NCBI GenBank assembly: GCA_027062125.1
Contig: JAMOTW010000073.1
Coordinates: 1-8,632, forward strand
Source: Thermococcus sp.
GTDB taxonomy: Archaea; Methanobacteriota_B; Thermococci; Thermococcales; Thermococcaceae
DNA length: 8,632 nt
Direction: 5' to 3'
Shown: positions 1 to 7,162 of the stretch, one piece after another
How positions within the stretch are numbered: the first letter of the stretch is position 1
Layout: each line of letters starts with the position of its first letter
Notes under the pieces: generated by a model
The model's database searches: none
Told to the model about the DNA's origin: nothing
The model's input: only the letters and a program-made list of their open reading frames with translations
Made by a program: the position numbers and the translations under genes

Positions 1-2336
1 AGACGCTTACCACGGATGGACTGCTGACCGAGCATAGCGGCCATCTGGGTGATGTTGAGCATCTTACCCCTCGCTCCGGTCTTGGCCATGATGACCGCGT
101 GGTTGCCCATACCGAGATAGCGCTCGGCAACCTTACCTGCGTTGTCACGGGCCTCGGCGAGGACAGCCATGATGTTGCTCTCGAGGGTCTCCTCGAGGGT
201 CTTACCTGGAAGCGGCTCGAGCTCGCCGTTCTTGTACGCCTCTATGAGCCTGTTGACCCTCTCCTCTGCCTCGCGGATTATCTCGTGTATCCTGTCGAGG
301 GCCTCGCTCGGGAGGTCCTCGTCGTCTATCGCGGTTGTGAAGCCCTTGTGGGTTATGACCCATATGGCGAGCTTGGTGATCTGGTCTAGGAACTGCCTGG
401 CCCTTTCGACGCCGTACTCCCTCACGATGATGTCGAGGAGCTTTCCATCTTCCCTTCCGTAGGCCTTCTTGTCTATGGCGCCGCTTAGGAGCTTTCCTTT
501 CTGGATGTAGGTGAAGCCGTCGTAGGCGAGCTTTCTGACTTCCTCCGGGTCGGGGACGAGCTTCTCCTCGATGAGCTTCTCCAGAGCCTCGCAGCGCTCC
601 GGCTCGTCGCAGAGCTTGTTGCGGTACCAGATTGTGAGGTCCTCCGGAAGGAGGAGCGAGAATATCGTCTTTCCGCTCCAGAGCTCGACACCGTTCTCGA
701 CCTTGTCCGGTTCGGGGAGCTTCTCCACGTCAACCCCGGCGAACATGAGCATCTGCTCGACCTCTGAGCGGGTGAAGTAGGCCCCCTCGCGGGTGAGCAG
801 GTAGCCGCCGGAGATGTGGTCCTGGATTCCCGCTATGAGCGGGCCACCGTAACGCGGCGAGATGATGTGGTTCTGGACCTCCATGAGTATCTTTGCTTCC
901 GCCTGGGCCTCCTCGGTCTGCGGGACGTGGAGGTTCATCTCGTCACCGTCGAAGTCAGCGTTGTACGGCGGGCAGACCGAGAGGTTGAGGCGGAAGGTCC
1001 TGTAGGGCATAACCCTAACGCGGTGGGCCATGATGGACATCCTGTGCAGCGAGGGCTGCCTGTTGAAGAGGACTATATCCCCGTCCATGAGGTGTCTCTC
1101 GACGGTCCAGCCGATATCGAGCTTTTCGGCTATGATCTCGAGGTTGTTCTCCATGAGGCGGATTCTTCTTCCCTCGGGGTCGATGACGTAGTTCGCTCCC
1201 GGATACTTCTCGGGCCCGTTGAGGACCATCTTCTTGAGCTTCTCGAAGTTGAACTCGGTGACCTTCTCCGGAACCGTGAGCTCCATGGCAACCGCGAGCG
1301 GGACGCCGACCTCGTTGATGCTTATCATCGGGTCGGGGCTGATGACGGTACGGGCGGAGAAGTTGACACGCTTACCGCTGAGGTTTCCACGGAAGCGGCC
1401 TTCTTTACCCTTGAGCCTCTGGGAGAGGGTCTTGAGGGGCCTTCCGCTCTTGTGCTTGGCCGGCGGAATACCGGAGGTCTCGTTGTTGATGTAGGTGGTG
1501 ACGTGGTACTGGAGGAGGTCCCAGAGGTCCTCGATGATGAGCTGCGGTGCACCGGCCTCGATGTTGCTCTTAAGCCTGTTGTTGATACGGATGATGTCAA
1601 CGAGCTTGTGGGTGAGGTCGTCTTCAGCCCTGATGCCGCTCTCGAGGGTGATGGACGGCCTCATGGTAACGGGCGGAACCGGCAGGACGGTGAGGACCAT
1701 CCACTCGGGGCGGGCTTTCTCGGGGTGGAGTCCGAGGAGCGGCAGGTCCTTGTCGGGTATCTTCTCGAGCCTGTCGCGAACCTCGCTCGGCATCATCCTG
1801 TGCTTGTACTCGTTGCCCTCCTCGTCCTTCCTGAGCTCCCAGTAGATGGTCGGCCTCTCGAACTTGATCGGGAACTGCGGCGCTCCACAGTGCGGGCAAA
1901 CCATCCTCTCCTTGGCCTTCTTGTGTATCTCCTTGATGAGCCTGTCCTTGGCCTTCTTCCTGTCGCCCATGACCTCGAACTTGTGCATGTACTCCTCTAT
2001 CTCCTCGTCGGTGAGCTTTATCCTTCCGCACTCGCGGCAGGTGCTCTCGAGGACGCGGTGGATTGTTTTCGCGAATCCGACGTGGATTATCGGCCTGGCG
2101 AGCTCGACGTGGCCGAAGTGGCCCGGACAGTCTCCGGCTCTCGCTCCACAGGTCTCACAGCGGAGTCCCGGGTCGACGACACCGAGGCGCTTGTCCATAA
2201 GGCCGCCTTCTATCGGGTAACCGTCATCGTCGTAGGTGTCGGGGACGGTTATCTCGGCCGCGCTCATCTTTCTGATTTCCTGGGGTGAGAGGATTCCGAA
2301 CTCAATACTCCCGATGACCTTCTTCATCGACTGCAT
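1..2336 (-). CDS. rpoA1: DNA-directed RNA polymerase subunit A' (RpoA1), 3' end outside window
   Basis: Largest catalytic subunit (N-terminal part of the split beta' homologue) of archaeal RNA polymerase. The first 778 codons are present in one open frame from ATG 2336 to the window edge; from memory the thermococcal protein is about 900 residues. The N-terminal clamp zinc site shows C60, C63, C70 and H73, and a second site shows C100, C103, C147 and C150. A conserved KGKEGRFRGNLSGKRVNFSA stretch lies at about 309-328. The catalytic magnesium motif NADFDGDEMN is at residues 459-468 (bases 933-962), with all three Asp present. The fragment ends at NITQMAAMLGQQSIRGKR, just before the expected bridge helix. 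Start: ATG 2336 lies 4 nt after the rpoB stop, with GGTGTGAT (inside the rpoB end) as a likely ribosome site; ATG 2327 is an alternative. rpoA2 probably follows beyond the edge. Confidence 0.97.
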   Translation of the reverse strand, partial: MQSMKKVIGSIEFGILSPQEIRKMSAAEITVPDTYDDDGYPIEGGLMDKRLGVVDPGLRCETCGARAGDCPGHFGHVELARPIIHVGFAKTIHRVLESTCRECGRIKLTDEEIEEYMHKFEVMGDRKKAKDRLIKEIHKKAKERMVCPHCGAPQFPIKFERPTIYWELRKDEEGNEYKHRMMPSEVRDRLEKIPDKDLPLLGLHPEKARPEWMVLTVLPVPPVTMRPSITLESGIRAEDDLTHKLVDIIRINNRLKSNIEAGAPQLIIEDLWDLLQYHVTTYINNETSGIPPAKHKSGRPLKTLSQRLKGKEGRFRGNLSGKRVNFSARTVISPDPMISINEVGVPLAVAMELTVPEKVTEFNFEKLKKMVLNGPEKYPGANYVIDPEGRRIRLMENNLEIIAEKLDIGWTVERHLMDGDIVLFNRQPSLHRMSIMAHRVRVMPYRTFRLNLSVCPPYNADFDGDEMNLHVPQTEEAQAEAKILMEVQNHIISPRYGGPLIAGIQDHISGGYLLTREGAYFTRSEVEQMLMFAGVDVEKLPEPDKVENGVELWSGKTIFSLLLPEDLTIWYRNKLCDEPERCEALEKLIEEKLVPDPEEVRKLAYDGFTYIQKGKLLSGAIDKKAYGREDGKLLDIIVREYGVERARQFLDQITKLAIWVITHKGFTTAIDDEDLPSEALDRIHEIIREAEERVNRLIEAYKNGELEPLPGKTLEETLESNIMAVLAEARDNAGKVAERYLGMGNHAVIMAKTGARGKMLNITQMAAMLGQQSIRGKR

Positions 2337-2340
2337 GGTA

Positions 2341-5300
2341 TCACACCCTATCCGTTATGTTGAGGGACGGCCTTATTCCCATTGCCTTCAGCTCGTCCAG
2401 CAACAGCTTGAAGGCGTAGCTCATCTCCACCTTGCTTATCTTCTCTTCCTCTCCGCAGACTGGGCAGTAGACCTTTCCTCTGCGCTTGTCCTCCAGGGCC
2501 AGATGGCCACAGCTCTCGCAGACCCATACCTCTGTCTTGTCACTCTCCTCCAATAGACGCTCAATGAGGAGCATTGCCGCGCCGTGTCCGATGAGGACGT
2601 CACGCTCCATCTCACCGAACCTCAGTCCACCTTCCCTGGCCCTACCCTCTGTCGGCTGCTTGGTGAGCACCTGAACCGGACCTCTCGAGCGCGCGTGCAT
2701 CTTGTCGGCGACCATGTGGTGGAGCCTCTGGTAGTAGATGACGCCGACGAATATGTCCGCCTCGAGCCTCCTGCCGGTTATTCCGTCGTACATGACTTCC
2801 CTTCCGTTGTGTTTGAAGCCAAGCTCCTCGAGCTCCTTCCTGAGCTTCTCCTCTGGCTCGCCTATGAAGGCCGTACCGTCAACGCGCTTTCCAGTGAGGG
2901 CGGCGACCTTTCCGCCTATGGCCTCGATGAGCTGTCCAACGGTCATACGGCTCGGGATACCGTGCGGGTTGACGATAAGGTCGGGAACGATTCCGCTCTC
3001 GGTCCAGGGCATGTCCTCCTGCGGGACGATTAAACCGATAACACCCTTCTGACCGTGCCTTGAAGCGAACTTGTCTCCGAACTCCGGAATCCTGAGGTCC
3101 CTGACGGTTACCTTGACGAGCTTGGTTCCATCGCCGGTCTCTGTGATGATGACCTTGTCCACGATGCCCTTCTCGCTCGGCCTAACCGAGACACTCGTCT
3201 CGCGCCTCTCCTGGAGGATTATTCCTCCGAGGCCGCTCTGCTCCTCAAGGAACCTCGGCGGTGAGGTCCTTCCAACGAGGACGTCCTTGCCGGTAACCTT
3301 TGACTCCGGAAAGATTATACCGTCCTCGTCGAGGTGCCTGTAGTATTTCTCGCCGAGGTAGCCCTGTATGGTCGGGTCCGGAACCTCGAAGCGGTCGGTC
3401 TGGCCGCCGAGATAGCGCTTCTCCTCCGCCTCGTACGTCCTGAAGAAGGTGCTCCTGCCGAGACCGCGCTCGATGGAGGCCTTGTTCATTATGATGGCGT
3501 CCTCCATGTTGTAACCGGCGTAGCTGAGAACCGCGACGACGAAGTTCTGGCCGGCGGGCCTCTCCTCGAAACCGACCGCCTTCATGATGCGCGAGTTAAC
3601 GAGCGGAACCTGCGGGTAGTGCATCAAATGACCGCGGGTGTCAACCCTGATGCGGAAGTTCGCGCTTCCGAGACCGAGGCTCTGCTTGGCCATACCGGCA
3701 CCGTAGGTGTTACGCGGGGCGGCGTTGTGCTCGGGATAAGGAACGAGTGAGGCCGGAATACCGAGTATCGCGGCCGGCATGAGCTCGAGGTGGGTGTGCT
3801 CCTCGGTGACCTCCCAGGGCCAGGTTGCCACGTAGGCGTTCTCCTCCTCCTCTGCGTCGAGGTACTCGATGACACCCATCTTGATGAGGTCGCTCCAGGT
3901 AAGGGTGCCGTTCTTTATGCCCTCGACGTGCTCCCTGGTGAGCTTCGGCTTGCCGTTCTCGACTATGATGAGCGGCCTCCTAACCCTGCCATCGTCGCTG
4001 TTGACGTATATCTCCTTGACCTCGGCGTCCTCGTAAATGGCGACGTTGATGACCTCGCTTATCTTTCCGCTCCTCCTGTCGCTCCTTATCCTCTGGACGA
4101 GGCTCCTTCCGTCCTCGATGGTCCCTATGAGGACTCCGTTGAGGTAGAGGCGCCAGAGCTCGGGGTTAGGCCTGCGCTCCTCTATCGGAACGACGCCGAG
4201 CCTGCTCAGGTAGTTCCTCACTTCCTCCTCTGGGATGCCGGTGGTTATCTGGGACATCAAAGCGAGGTTCTTAACCAGACCACAGTTCGGACCTTCCGGA
4301 GTCTCTGTGGGGCAGATCCTACCCCAGTGGGTTCCGTGCAAATCACGCGCCTCGAAGTGGGGCTGGTCCCTGCTGAGCGGGGAAGTAATGCGCCTGAGGT
4401 GAGAAAGGGTTGACATGTAGTTCGTTCTATCGAGAAGCTGGCTCACACCGGTCCTTCCGCCGGGCCAGGCACCGGTCGCTAAAGCGTGCTCAATTCTCTC
4501 GCTCAGCACGTCGGGCCTTATGGAGTTTCTCACAAAGCGCTGGATGTTCTCGAAGGTGTAGCGCTCACCCTTCCTCTGGTAAGTCTTGGTCATCTGGTAC
4601 TGCATGTCCTTGACCAGCTGGCCGAACGCAACGCGGAAGAGGTCCCTCAGGAGGTCACCGGCGAGCTTGAGCCTCTTGTTGGCGTAGTGGTCCTTGTCAT
4701 CCTCACCGCGGAGGCCGAGGGAGAGCTCGAGAACCTTGAGGGCCATCATTCCGAGGTAGTAAGCTTTAGCCCTCCTCCTCTCCGGCTCGACGCCCATGTG
4801 CGGGAGGAGGTTGTTGTCTATGATGTGCTCGGCCCTCCTGAGCCTGTACTCCTTCGGCTGGCCGGGCAGGGAGAGCTTTCCTATGTAGTCGAGGGCCTCC
4901 TCCTGGGTGGTTATGTCGCTTGCGTCCTCGAGGTTGTCGAAGAGAACCTGCTGTATCCTCGGGTCGTCGCTTACTGCTTCAACTATCTCCTTATCGCTGA
5001 GCAGACCGAGGGCGCGCATGACGTAGACGAACTTGACGGGCCTGGGGACGTTCGGTATGTTAACGTAAAGAAGACCATCCTTCCTCCTCTCGACTGTGAT
5101 GAGGGCCCTGTAGCCGTGCCTGTAGGAGAAAACCTTGGCTATTATCCTGTTCTGCCTCAGGTCCCTCTCGACGAGGGTCTTGTTCGGGGCGAGGTCCTCG
5201 ATAGAGACGATAACCCTCTCGGAGCCGTTGATGATGAAGTATCCTCCCGGGTCCTTCGGGTCCTCGCCGAGCTTTATGAGCTCCTCGTCGCTGAGGCCGT

Positions 5301-5709
5301 AAAGCCTGCAGGCCTTTGATTTGAGCATTATCGGGAGCTCGCCTATCCTGACCTCGACGGGCTCCTGCTCGATGCCCTTGATGACCGGGATGAGCTCGAG
5401 GTAGAGCGGTGCGGAATAGGTGAGGTTTCTTATCCTCGCGTCCATGGGGTAGAGCGGCTTCCTCTGTCCCTGAGCCTCCTGGAACTCGGGCTCGCCCAGG
5501 CGGACCTTGCCGAACTTGACCTCGAAGTCCGGTATGTCCGGCTTGAGGCCGCCGAACTCGTCTATAACCTGCTGCATGCCGTAGTCGATGAAGGCGTTGT
5601 AAGAATCAAGGTGCTGCCTGACGAGTCCTCTCTCCTTCCAGTAAGCCTCCATAACGAGCCAGAGGTCGTCGGGAGTAACATCAACAACGGTCGGTCCTCT
5701 CGATGCCAT
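2341..5709 (-). CDS. rpoB: DNA-directed RNA polymerase subunit B (RpoB)
   Basis: Second-largest catalytic subunit of archaeal RNA polymerase (Rpb2/beta homologue), 1122 residues, the expected length for an unsplit archaeal RpoB. It forms the active-centre cleft with RpoA'. Visible motifs: a PTETPEGPNCGLV block near 465-480; NMED at 734-737, whose Glu-Asp pair corresponds to active-site acidic residues of Rpb2; GDKFASRHGQKG at 878-889 with the two conserved lysines K880 and K888; and a C-terminal zinc site C1064, C1067, C1082 and C1085, as in other Rpb2/RpoB proteins of the archaeal-eukaryotic type. The start is ATG 5709, preceded by a strong GAGGTGAGAT ribosome site (5711-5720). It lies 17 nt downstream of the rpoH stop and 4 nt upstream of rpoA1, so the three genes are cotranscribed and probably translated in close sequence. 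No truncation or frameshift is seen. Confidence 0.98.
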   Translation of the reverse strand: MASRGPTVVDVTPDDLWLVMEAYWKERGLVRQHLDSYNAFIDYGMQQVIDEFGGLKPDIPDFEVKFGKVRLGEPEFQEAQGQRKPLYPMDARIRNLTYSAPLYLELIPVIKGIEQEPVEVRIGELPIMLKSKACRLYGLSDEELIKLGEDPKDPGGYFIINGSERVIVSIEDLAPNKTLVERDLRQNRIIAKVFSYRHGYRALITVERRKDGLLYVNIPNVPRPVKFVYVMRALGLLSDKEIVEAVSDDPRIQQVLFDNLEDASDITTQEEALDYIGKLSLPGQPKEYRLRRAEHIIDNNLLPHMGVEPERRRAKAYYLGMMALKVLELSLGLRGEDDKDHYANKRLKLAGDLLRDLFRVAFGQLVKDMQYQMTKTYQRKGERYTFENIQRFVRNSIRPDVLSERIEHALATGAWPGGRTGVSQLLDRTNYMSTLSHLRRITSPLSRDQPHFEARDLHGTHWGRICPTETPEGPNCGLVKNLALMSQITTGIPEEEVRNYLSRLGVVPIEERRPNPELWRLYLNGVLIGTIEDGRSLVQRIRSDRRSGKISEVINVAIYEDAEVKEIYVNSDDGRVRRPLIIVENGKPKLTREHVEGIKNGTLTWSDLIKMGVIEYLDAEEEENAYVATWPWEVTEEHTHLELMPAAILGIPASLVPYPEHNAAPRNTYGAGMAKQSLGLGSANFRIRVDTRGHLMHYPQVPLVNSRIMKAVGFEERPAGQNFVVAVLSYAGYNMEDAIIMNKASIERGLGRSTFFRTYEAEEKRYLGGQTDRFEVPDPTIQGYLGEKYYRHLDEDGIIFPESKVTGKDVLVGRTSPPRFLEEQSGLGGIILQERRETSVSVRPSEKGIVDKVIITETGDGTKLVKVTVRDLRIPEFGDKFASRHGQKGVIGLIVPQEDMPWTESGIVPDLIVNPHGIPSRMTVGQLIEAIGGKVAALTGKRVDGTAFIGEPEEKLRKELEELGFKHNGREVMYDGITGRRLEADIFVGVIYYQRLHHMVADKMHARSRGPVQVLTKQPTEGRAREGGLRFGEMERDVLIGHGAAMLLIERLLEESDKTEVWVCESCGHLALEDKRRGKVYCPVCGEEEKISKVEMSYAFKLLLDELKAMGIRPSLNITDRV

Positions 5710-5710
5710 A

Positions 5711-5720
5711 ATCTCACCTC
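5711..5720 (-). promoter_or_regulatory. Ribosome binding site of rpoB
   Basis: The minus strand reads GAGGTGAGAT ending 1 nt before ATG 5709. It contains the GAGGTGA core complementary to the archaeal 16S rRNA tail. It fixes the rpoB start and shows independent initiation after the 17-nt gap from rpoH. Confidence 0.85.
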
Positions 5721-5726
5721 GCAGAA

Positions 5727-5975
5727 TCAGTCCTCCACCACAAGGCGGTAGTAGTAATAGTAGCCCGCCGTCGGGCTCTTTCTCTTGATCTCAAGGATGT
5801 CGCCTGGCTTTGCGCCGAGTGCCACCACGGCCGGGTCCGAGGCCTTGATCTGCGGAAGCTGAGAAATCCTGATCCTGTACTTTCTGAGGAGCTCCTCCTT
5901 CTCCTCCTCGCTGAGGATTCTGTGTTCGGGAACCAGCTCATGCATGAATATATCAAACTCTTTTTTCGTCGCCAC
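5727..5975 (-). CDS. rpoH: DNA-directed RNA polymerase subunit H (RpoH, Rpb5 C-terminal homologue)
   Basis: Small subunit of archaeal RNA polymerase, equivalent to the C-terminal assembly domain of eukaryotic Rpb5; it sits in the lower jaw beside RpoA'. The protein has the diagnostic LVPEHRILSEEEKEELL, a QLPQIKASDPAVVALGAKPG core and the terminal SPTAGYYYYYRLVVED. I prefer the GTG start at 5975 (82 residues, VATKKEF...), because GGGGG at 5985-5989 lies 9 nt upstream as a ribosome site and this matches the family length I remember. The in-frame ATG at 5996 would add MLRGQFS and has no ribosome site before it. It is the first gene of the rpoH-rpoB-rpoA1 operon. The TATA box near 6044 predicts transcription from about 6018, giving a leader of roughly 43 nt to the GTG. 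Confidence 0.95.
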   Translation of the reverse strand: MATKKEFDIFMHELVPEHRILSEEEKEELLRKYRIRISQLPQIKASDPAVVALGAKPGDILEIKRKSPTAGYYYYYRLVVED

Positions 5976-6039
5976 CGAGAATTGCCCCCTTAACATTTTT
6001 TAAGAACGATTATCACTACCTCCCACCTGCGGGTTTCGG

Positions 6040-6053
6040 TATATAAGCTTTTC
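6040..6053 (-). promoter_or_regulatory. BRE/TATA promoter of the rpoH-rpoB-rpoA1 operon
   Basis: The minus strand reads CGAAAAGCTTATATA (6054 to 6040): a purine-rich BRE followed by a TATA element centred near 6044. Archaeal start sites lie about 25-27 nt downstream, so transcription should begin near 6018. A second possible TATA (minus strand ATATAAA, 6083-6077) lies farther upstream and could be an alternative promoter. Confidence 0.7.
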
Positions 6054-6081
6054 GAGTGGTATCTCGCTCGTAGGGGTTTAT

Positions 6082-6109
6082 ATCGGTTGCGTAAAGTTTA
6101 AGAACCGAT
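6082..6109. other. 7-bp inverted repeat upstream of the rpoH promoter
   Basis: ATCGGTT (6082-6088) pairs with AACCGAT (6103-6109) around a 14-nt loop. It overlaps the distal TATA-like sequence, so it could be an operator-like site or chance. No regulator is identifiable from the window. Confidence 0.3.
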
Positions 6110-6160
6110 TTCCGTGCCGAAAACGGGCGTTGGTGTACTTTGATGTCCACCATGAATGGG

Positions 6161-6174
6161 AAAGGCTTATAAAT
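6161..6174 (+). promoter_or_regulatory. BRE/TATA promoter directed away from rpoH
   Basis: The plus strand reads AAAGGCTTATAAAT: a purine-rich BRE and a near-consensus archaeal TATA box. The predicted start is near 6195-6198. No convincing protein gene follows, but a strongly folding segment ending in an oligo-T tract does, so the likely product is a noncoding RNA. Confidence 0.55.
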
Positions 6175-6196
6175 GTTTGCCGCTGGTTCGATGCTC

Positions 6197-6338
6197 GAAC
6201 TTCCTAAAAAACGGCCAGGTGCTCCAAATTTGCTGTAATTCTGACATGTTTCTGTCAAGATGGTGGTATAATGTAGCTAATTGGCAGGTTTGTTTGTCAT
6301 ATTCAGCAAAAACACGGGCAAAATTTGGTCAGTTTTTT
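6197..6338 (+). ncRNA. Candidate structured small RNA
   Basis: This is a predicted transcript of about 140 nt from the TATA box at 6166-6174 to T6 at 6332-6337. CCAAATTT (6224-6231) pairs with AAATTTGG (6321-6328). Directly inside, bases 6232-6246 pair with 6295-6307 as GCTG/CAGC, AAT/ATT and TGACA/TGTCA, with one bulge and a small internal loop, giving about 20 bp in one long stem. A 13-nt bulge (6308-6320) separates the two helices on the 3' side. Frames in the area are either opened upstream of the predicted start or lack a ribosome site (ATG 6246, 40 codons, runs past the T tract), so I favour RNA over protein. I do not recognise a known family; no C/D or H/ACA box set is evident. Confidence 0.4.
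6332..6338 (+). terminator. Oligo-T terminator of the candidate RNA
   Basis: A T6 run right after the closing helix of the 6224-6328 stem. Archaeal RNA polymerase terminates at oligo-T tracts in the coding strand; a preceding hairpin is not required. It is consistent with the 3' end of the candidate RNA. Confidence 0.4.
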
Positions 6339-6373
6339 GTACAAAACGGCGCTCACTGGCGCTTTTAAATGTC

Positions 6374-6401
6374 CAATACGGCCTCGAAGGCCCCGGTATT
6401 G
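6374..6401. repeat. Two-part hairpin with CGA triloop
   Basis: Inner stem GGCCT/AGGCC (6380-6384, 6388-6392) with loop CGA; outer stem CAATAC/GTATTG (6374-6379, 6396-6401) with a 3-nt bulge CCG on the 3' side. It resembles the RAA-triloop hairpins elsewhere in the region, with a shorter stem. Confidence 0.6.
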
Positions 6402-6425
6402 TGGATCAGAATGCTTTTACCGCCC

Positions 6426-6563
6426 AACTACACGAACTCGCTTGAAAACCGGTGTTTTGTTTGTGGGGGAAGCTTTTGAGAAAGCTTTGCCAGAAGTTTG
6501 TAGCTCTTTATAAAGAGTGTTTCTGCGTGTAGTTTTCAACTTGAGCATTCCATTTCAAGCGAG
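6426..6563. other. Interleaved inverted repeats (possible pseudoknot)
   Basis: AACTACACG (6426-6434) is complementary to CGTGTAGTT (6526-6534), and CTCGCTTGAAA (6437-6447) to TTTCAAGCGAG (6553-6563). The two perfect helices of 9 and 11 bp are interleaved rather than nested, the topology of an H-type pseudoknot, and the hairpin copy at 6468-6515 lies between them. An alternative is a rearranged inverted duplication of a short sub-repeat. Confidence 0.55.
6468..6515 (+). repeat. Hairpin-plus-tail repeat, copy 1
   Basis: Stem AAGCTTT/AAAGCTT (6470-6476, 6481-6487) with loop TGAG, followed by GCCAGAAGTTTGTAGCTC and a self-complementary CTCTTTATAAAGAG (6504-6517). The tail matches the other copies (consensus CCAAARGTTYGTAGCTCTTT). 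It is the outermost and most diverged copy on the left. Confidence 0.75.
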
Positions 6564-6720
6564 AACTCTATAAAAGTGGCCTTTTGAAGGGGTTTACTTT
6601 TCCTCTGATGCCCAAGGACGTCCATTATATCTTAAACGCCTACTCAACGAGTGTAACCCAAAAGGTTCTCACTTTTAAAATGTCCATTTAAAGAGAAACC
6701 ACTCAAGAACTCGCATTTCA

Positions 6721-6791
6721 AGAAAGAGCTACCAACCTTGATCAAACTTCGCGAAGGCGAACAAACTTTGCTCTGCAAAGTTTGATCAAAG
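6721..6791 (-). repeat. Hairpin-plus-tail repeat, copy 2 (double hairpin)
   Basis: Perfect 10-bp stem CAAACTTTGC/GCAAAGTTTG (6762-6771, 6775-6784) with loop TCT, next to TTCGC/GCGAA (6748-6752, 6757-6761). TTGATCAAACTT (6738-6749) can also pair with AAGTTTGATCAA (6778-6789), a competing 12-bp stem. On the minus strand the tail ATCAAGGTTGGTAGCTCTTTC follows. It looks like two hairpin copies fused, and it marks the outer end of the left inverted arm. Confidence 0.8.
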
Positions 6792-6886
6792 AGTGCCCTT
6801 CTCACAAAGAAGCAAACATCAACCGTGCACTGGAGAACCGGATAATTTTAAGCAGGGTTTAACATAAAAGAAAGCCCCTTCAAGCG

Positions 6887-6933
6887 GTTTCACATTTTTA
6901 TCGGCGCCCAAAGGGCGCCTTCTTGGGTGAAAC
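6887..6933. repeat. Nested hairpin with perfect 7-bp AAA-triloop core
   Basis: Core GGCGCCC-AAA-GGGCGCC (6903-6919) inside an outer stem GTTTCAC/GTGAAAC (6887-6893, 6927-6933). The equivalent core in the right arm is GGCGTCC-GAA-GGACGCC (8152-8168): a C-G pair has become T-A with both sides changed, so pairing is preserved. Confidence 0.8.
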
Positions 6934-7013
6934 ACTCACAAAAGAGCAAGTGAATGAGAAACCCACTCAGAGATGAATACCTCAAAAGAAGCACTTAATC
7001 TTCCGCCAGCGCT

Positions 7014-7065
7014 CCTTGGGAAGCGAAGCTTCCCGAGGTGTTGAGGCGAAGCCTCAACATGCGCA
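7014..7065. repeat. Two tandem GAA-triloop hairpins, present only in the left arm
   Basis: GGGAAGC-GAA-GCTTCCC (7018-7034), extended by CCTT/GAGG with one G-T pair, and TGTTGAGGC-GAA-GCCTCAACA (7039-7059). Both contain GCGAAGC (7023-7029, 7046-7052), a heptamer known to form an extraordinarily stable DNA mini-hairpin. The right arm passes directly from the end of its hairpin copy (8056) to the AGCG block (8057), so this segment is an insertion on the left or a deletion on the right. Confidence 0.8.
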
Positions 7066-7111
7066 GGAAGCTTTTGGAAAAAGCTTCACCAAAAGTTTGT
7101 GATTCTTCTTT
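7066..7111 (+). repeat. Hairpin-plus-tail repeat, copy 3
   Basis: Stem GAAGCTTTT/AAAAGCTTC (7067-7075, 7079-7087) with loop GGA, then ACCAAAAGTTTGTGATTC and a T-rich run. CTTTTGG (7071-7077) can instead pair with CCAAAAG (7089-7095), so two alternative folds are possible. It is the counterpart of copy 6 in the right arm. Confidence 0.85.
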
Positions 7112-7119
7112 AATGCCTT

Positions 7120-7159
7120 CTTATCAAGGGATTTGGAAAGTAAACTGGCCGGTGATAAG
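7120..7159. repeat. Inverted repeat within the left arm
   Basis: CTTATCA (7120-7126) pairs with TGATAAG (7153-7159) around a 26-nt loop. It occupies the place where the right arm has its 10-bp nested stem (7938-8000). On the outward strand the flank AAATCCCTTG resembles AAATCCTTG there. Confidence 0.5.
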
Positions 7160-7162
7160 TTT

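Larger units (their letters stand above)
6340..6755 (-). repeat. Probable third, decayed hairpin module (L2), continuing the left array
   Basis: This gene-free stretch repeats the order seen in the arms beside the tRNAs. Reading outward (minus strand) from the hairpin at 6738-6789 there is a tail ATCAAGGTTGGTAGCTC, then about 140 nt on a degenerate hairpin (plus strand GATGCCC-AA-GGACGTCC, 6607-6623) where the intact modules have a perfect triloop hairpin, then the opposite-facing hairpin copy at 6468-6515. A hairpin GGCCT-CGA-AGGCC (6380-6392), enclosed by CAATAC/GTATTG (6374-6379, 6396-6401), sits where the next triloop hairpin would be expected. Homology is by order, spacing and short motifs only; the sequence between them is too diverged for me to align by eye. 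Confidence 0.45.

Noticed and set aside
816..2288. 490-codon open frame on the plus strand opposite rpoA1
   Set aside because: It is antisense to a clearly conserved polymerase gene. Its composition is the mirror of GC-rich thermococcal codon use and it has no recognisable domain or ribosome site.
4486..5319. 277-codon plus-strand frame opposite rpoB (others at 3334-3750 and 3790-4413)
   Set aside because: Shadow frames of rpoB, which is intact with all its motifs.
6016..6258. 80-codon minus-strand frame upstream of rpoH
   Set aside because: It overlaps the rpoH promoter, lacks a ribosome site and shows no recognisable family.
6156..6368. 70-codon plus-strand frame
   Set aside because: Its ATG lies upstream of the TATA box that would drive it, there is no ribosome site, and the frame runs through an oligo-T tract. 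The internal ATG 6246 (40 codons) also lacks a ribosome site.
6608..6691. 27-codon frame starting MPKDVHYILN after a TATA-like CTATAAAAG (6565-6573)
   Set aside because: Very short, no ribosome site, and its start coincides with a degenerate copy of the triloop hairpin.
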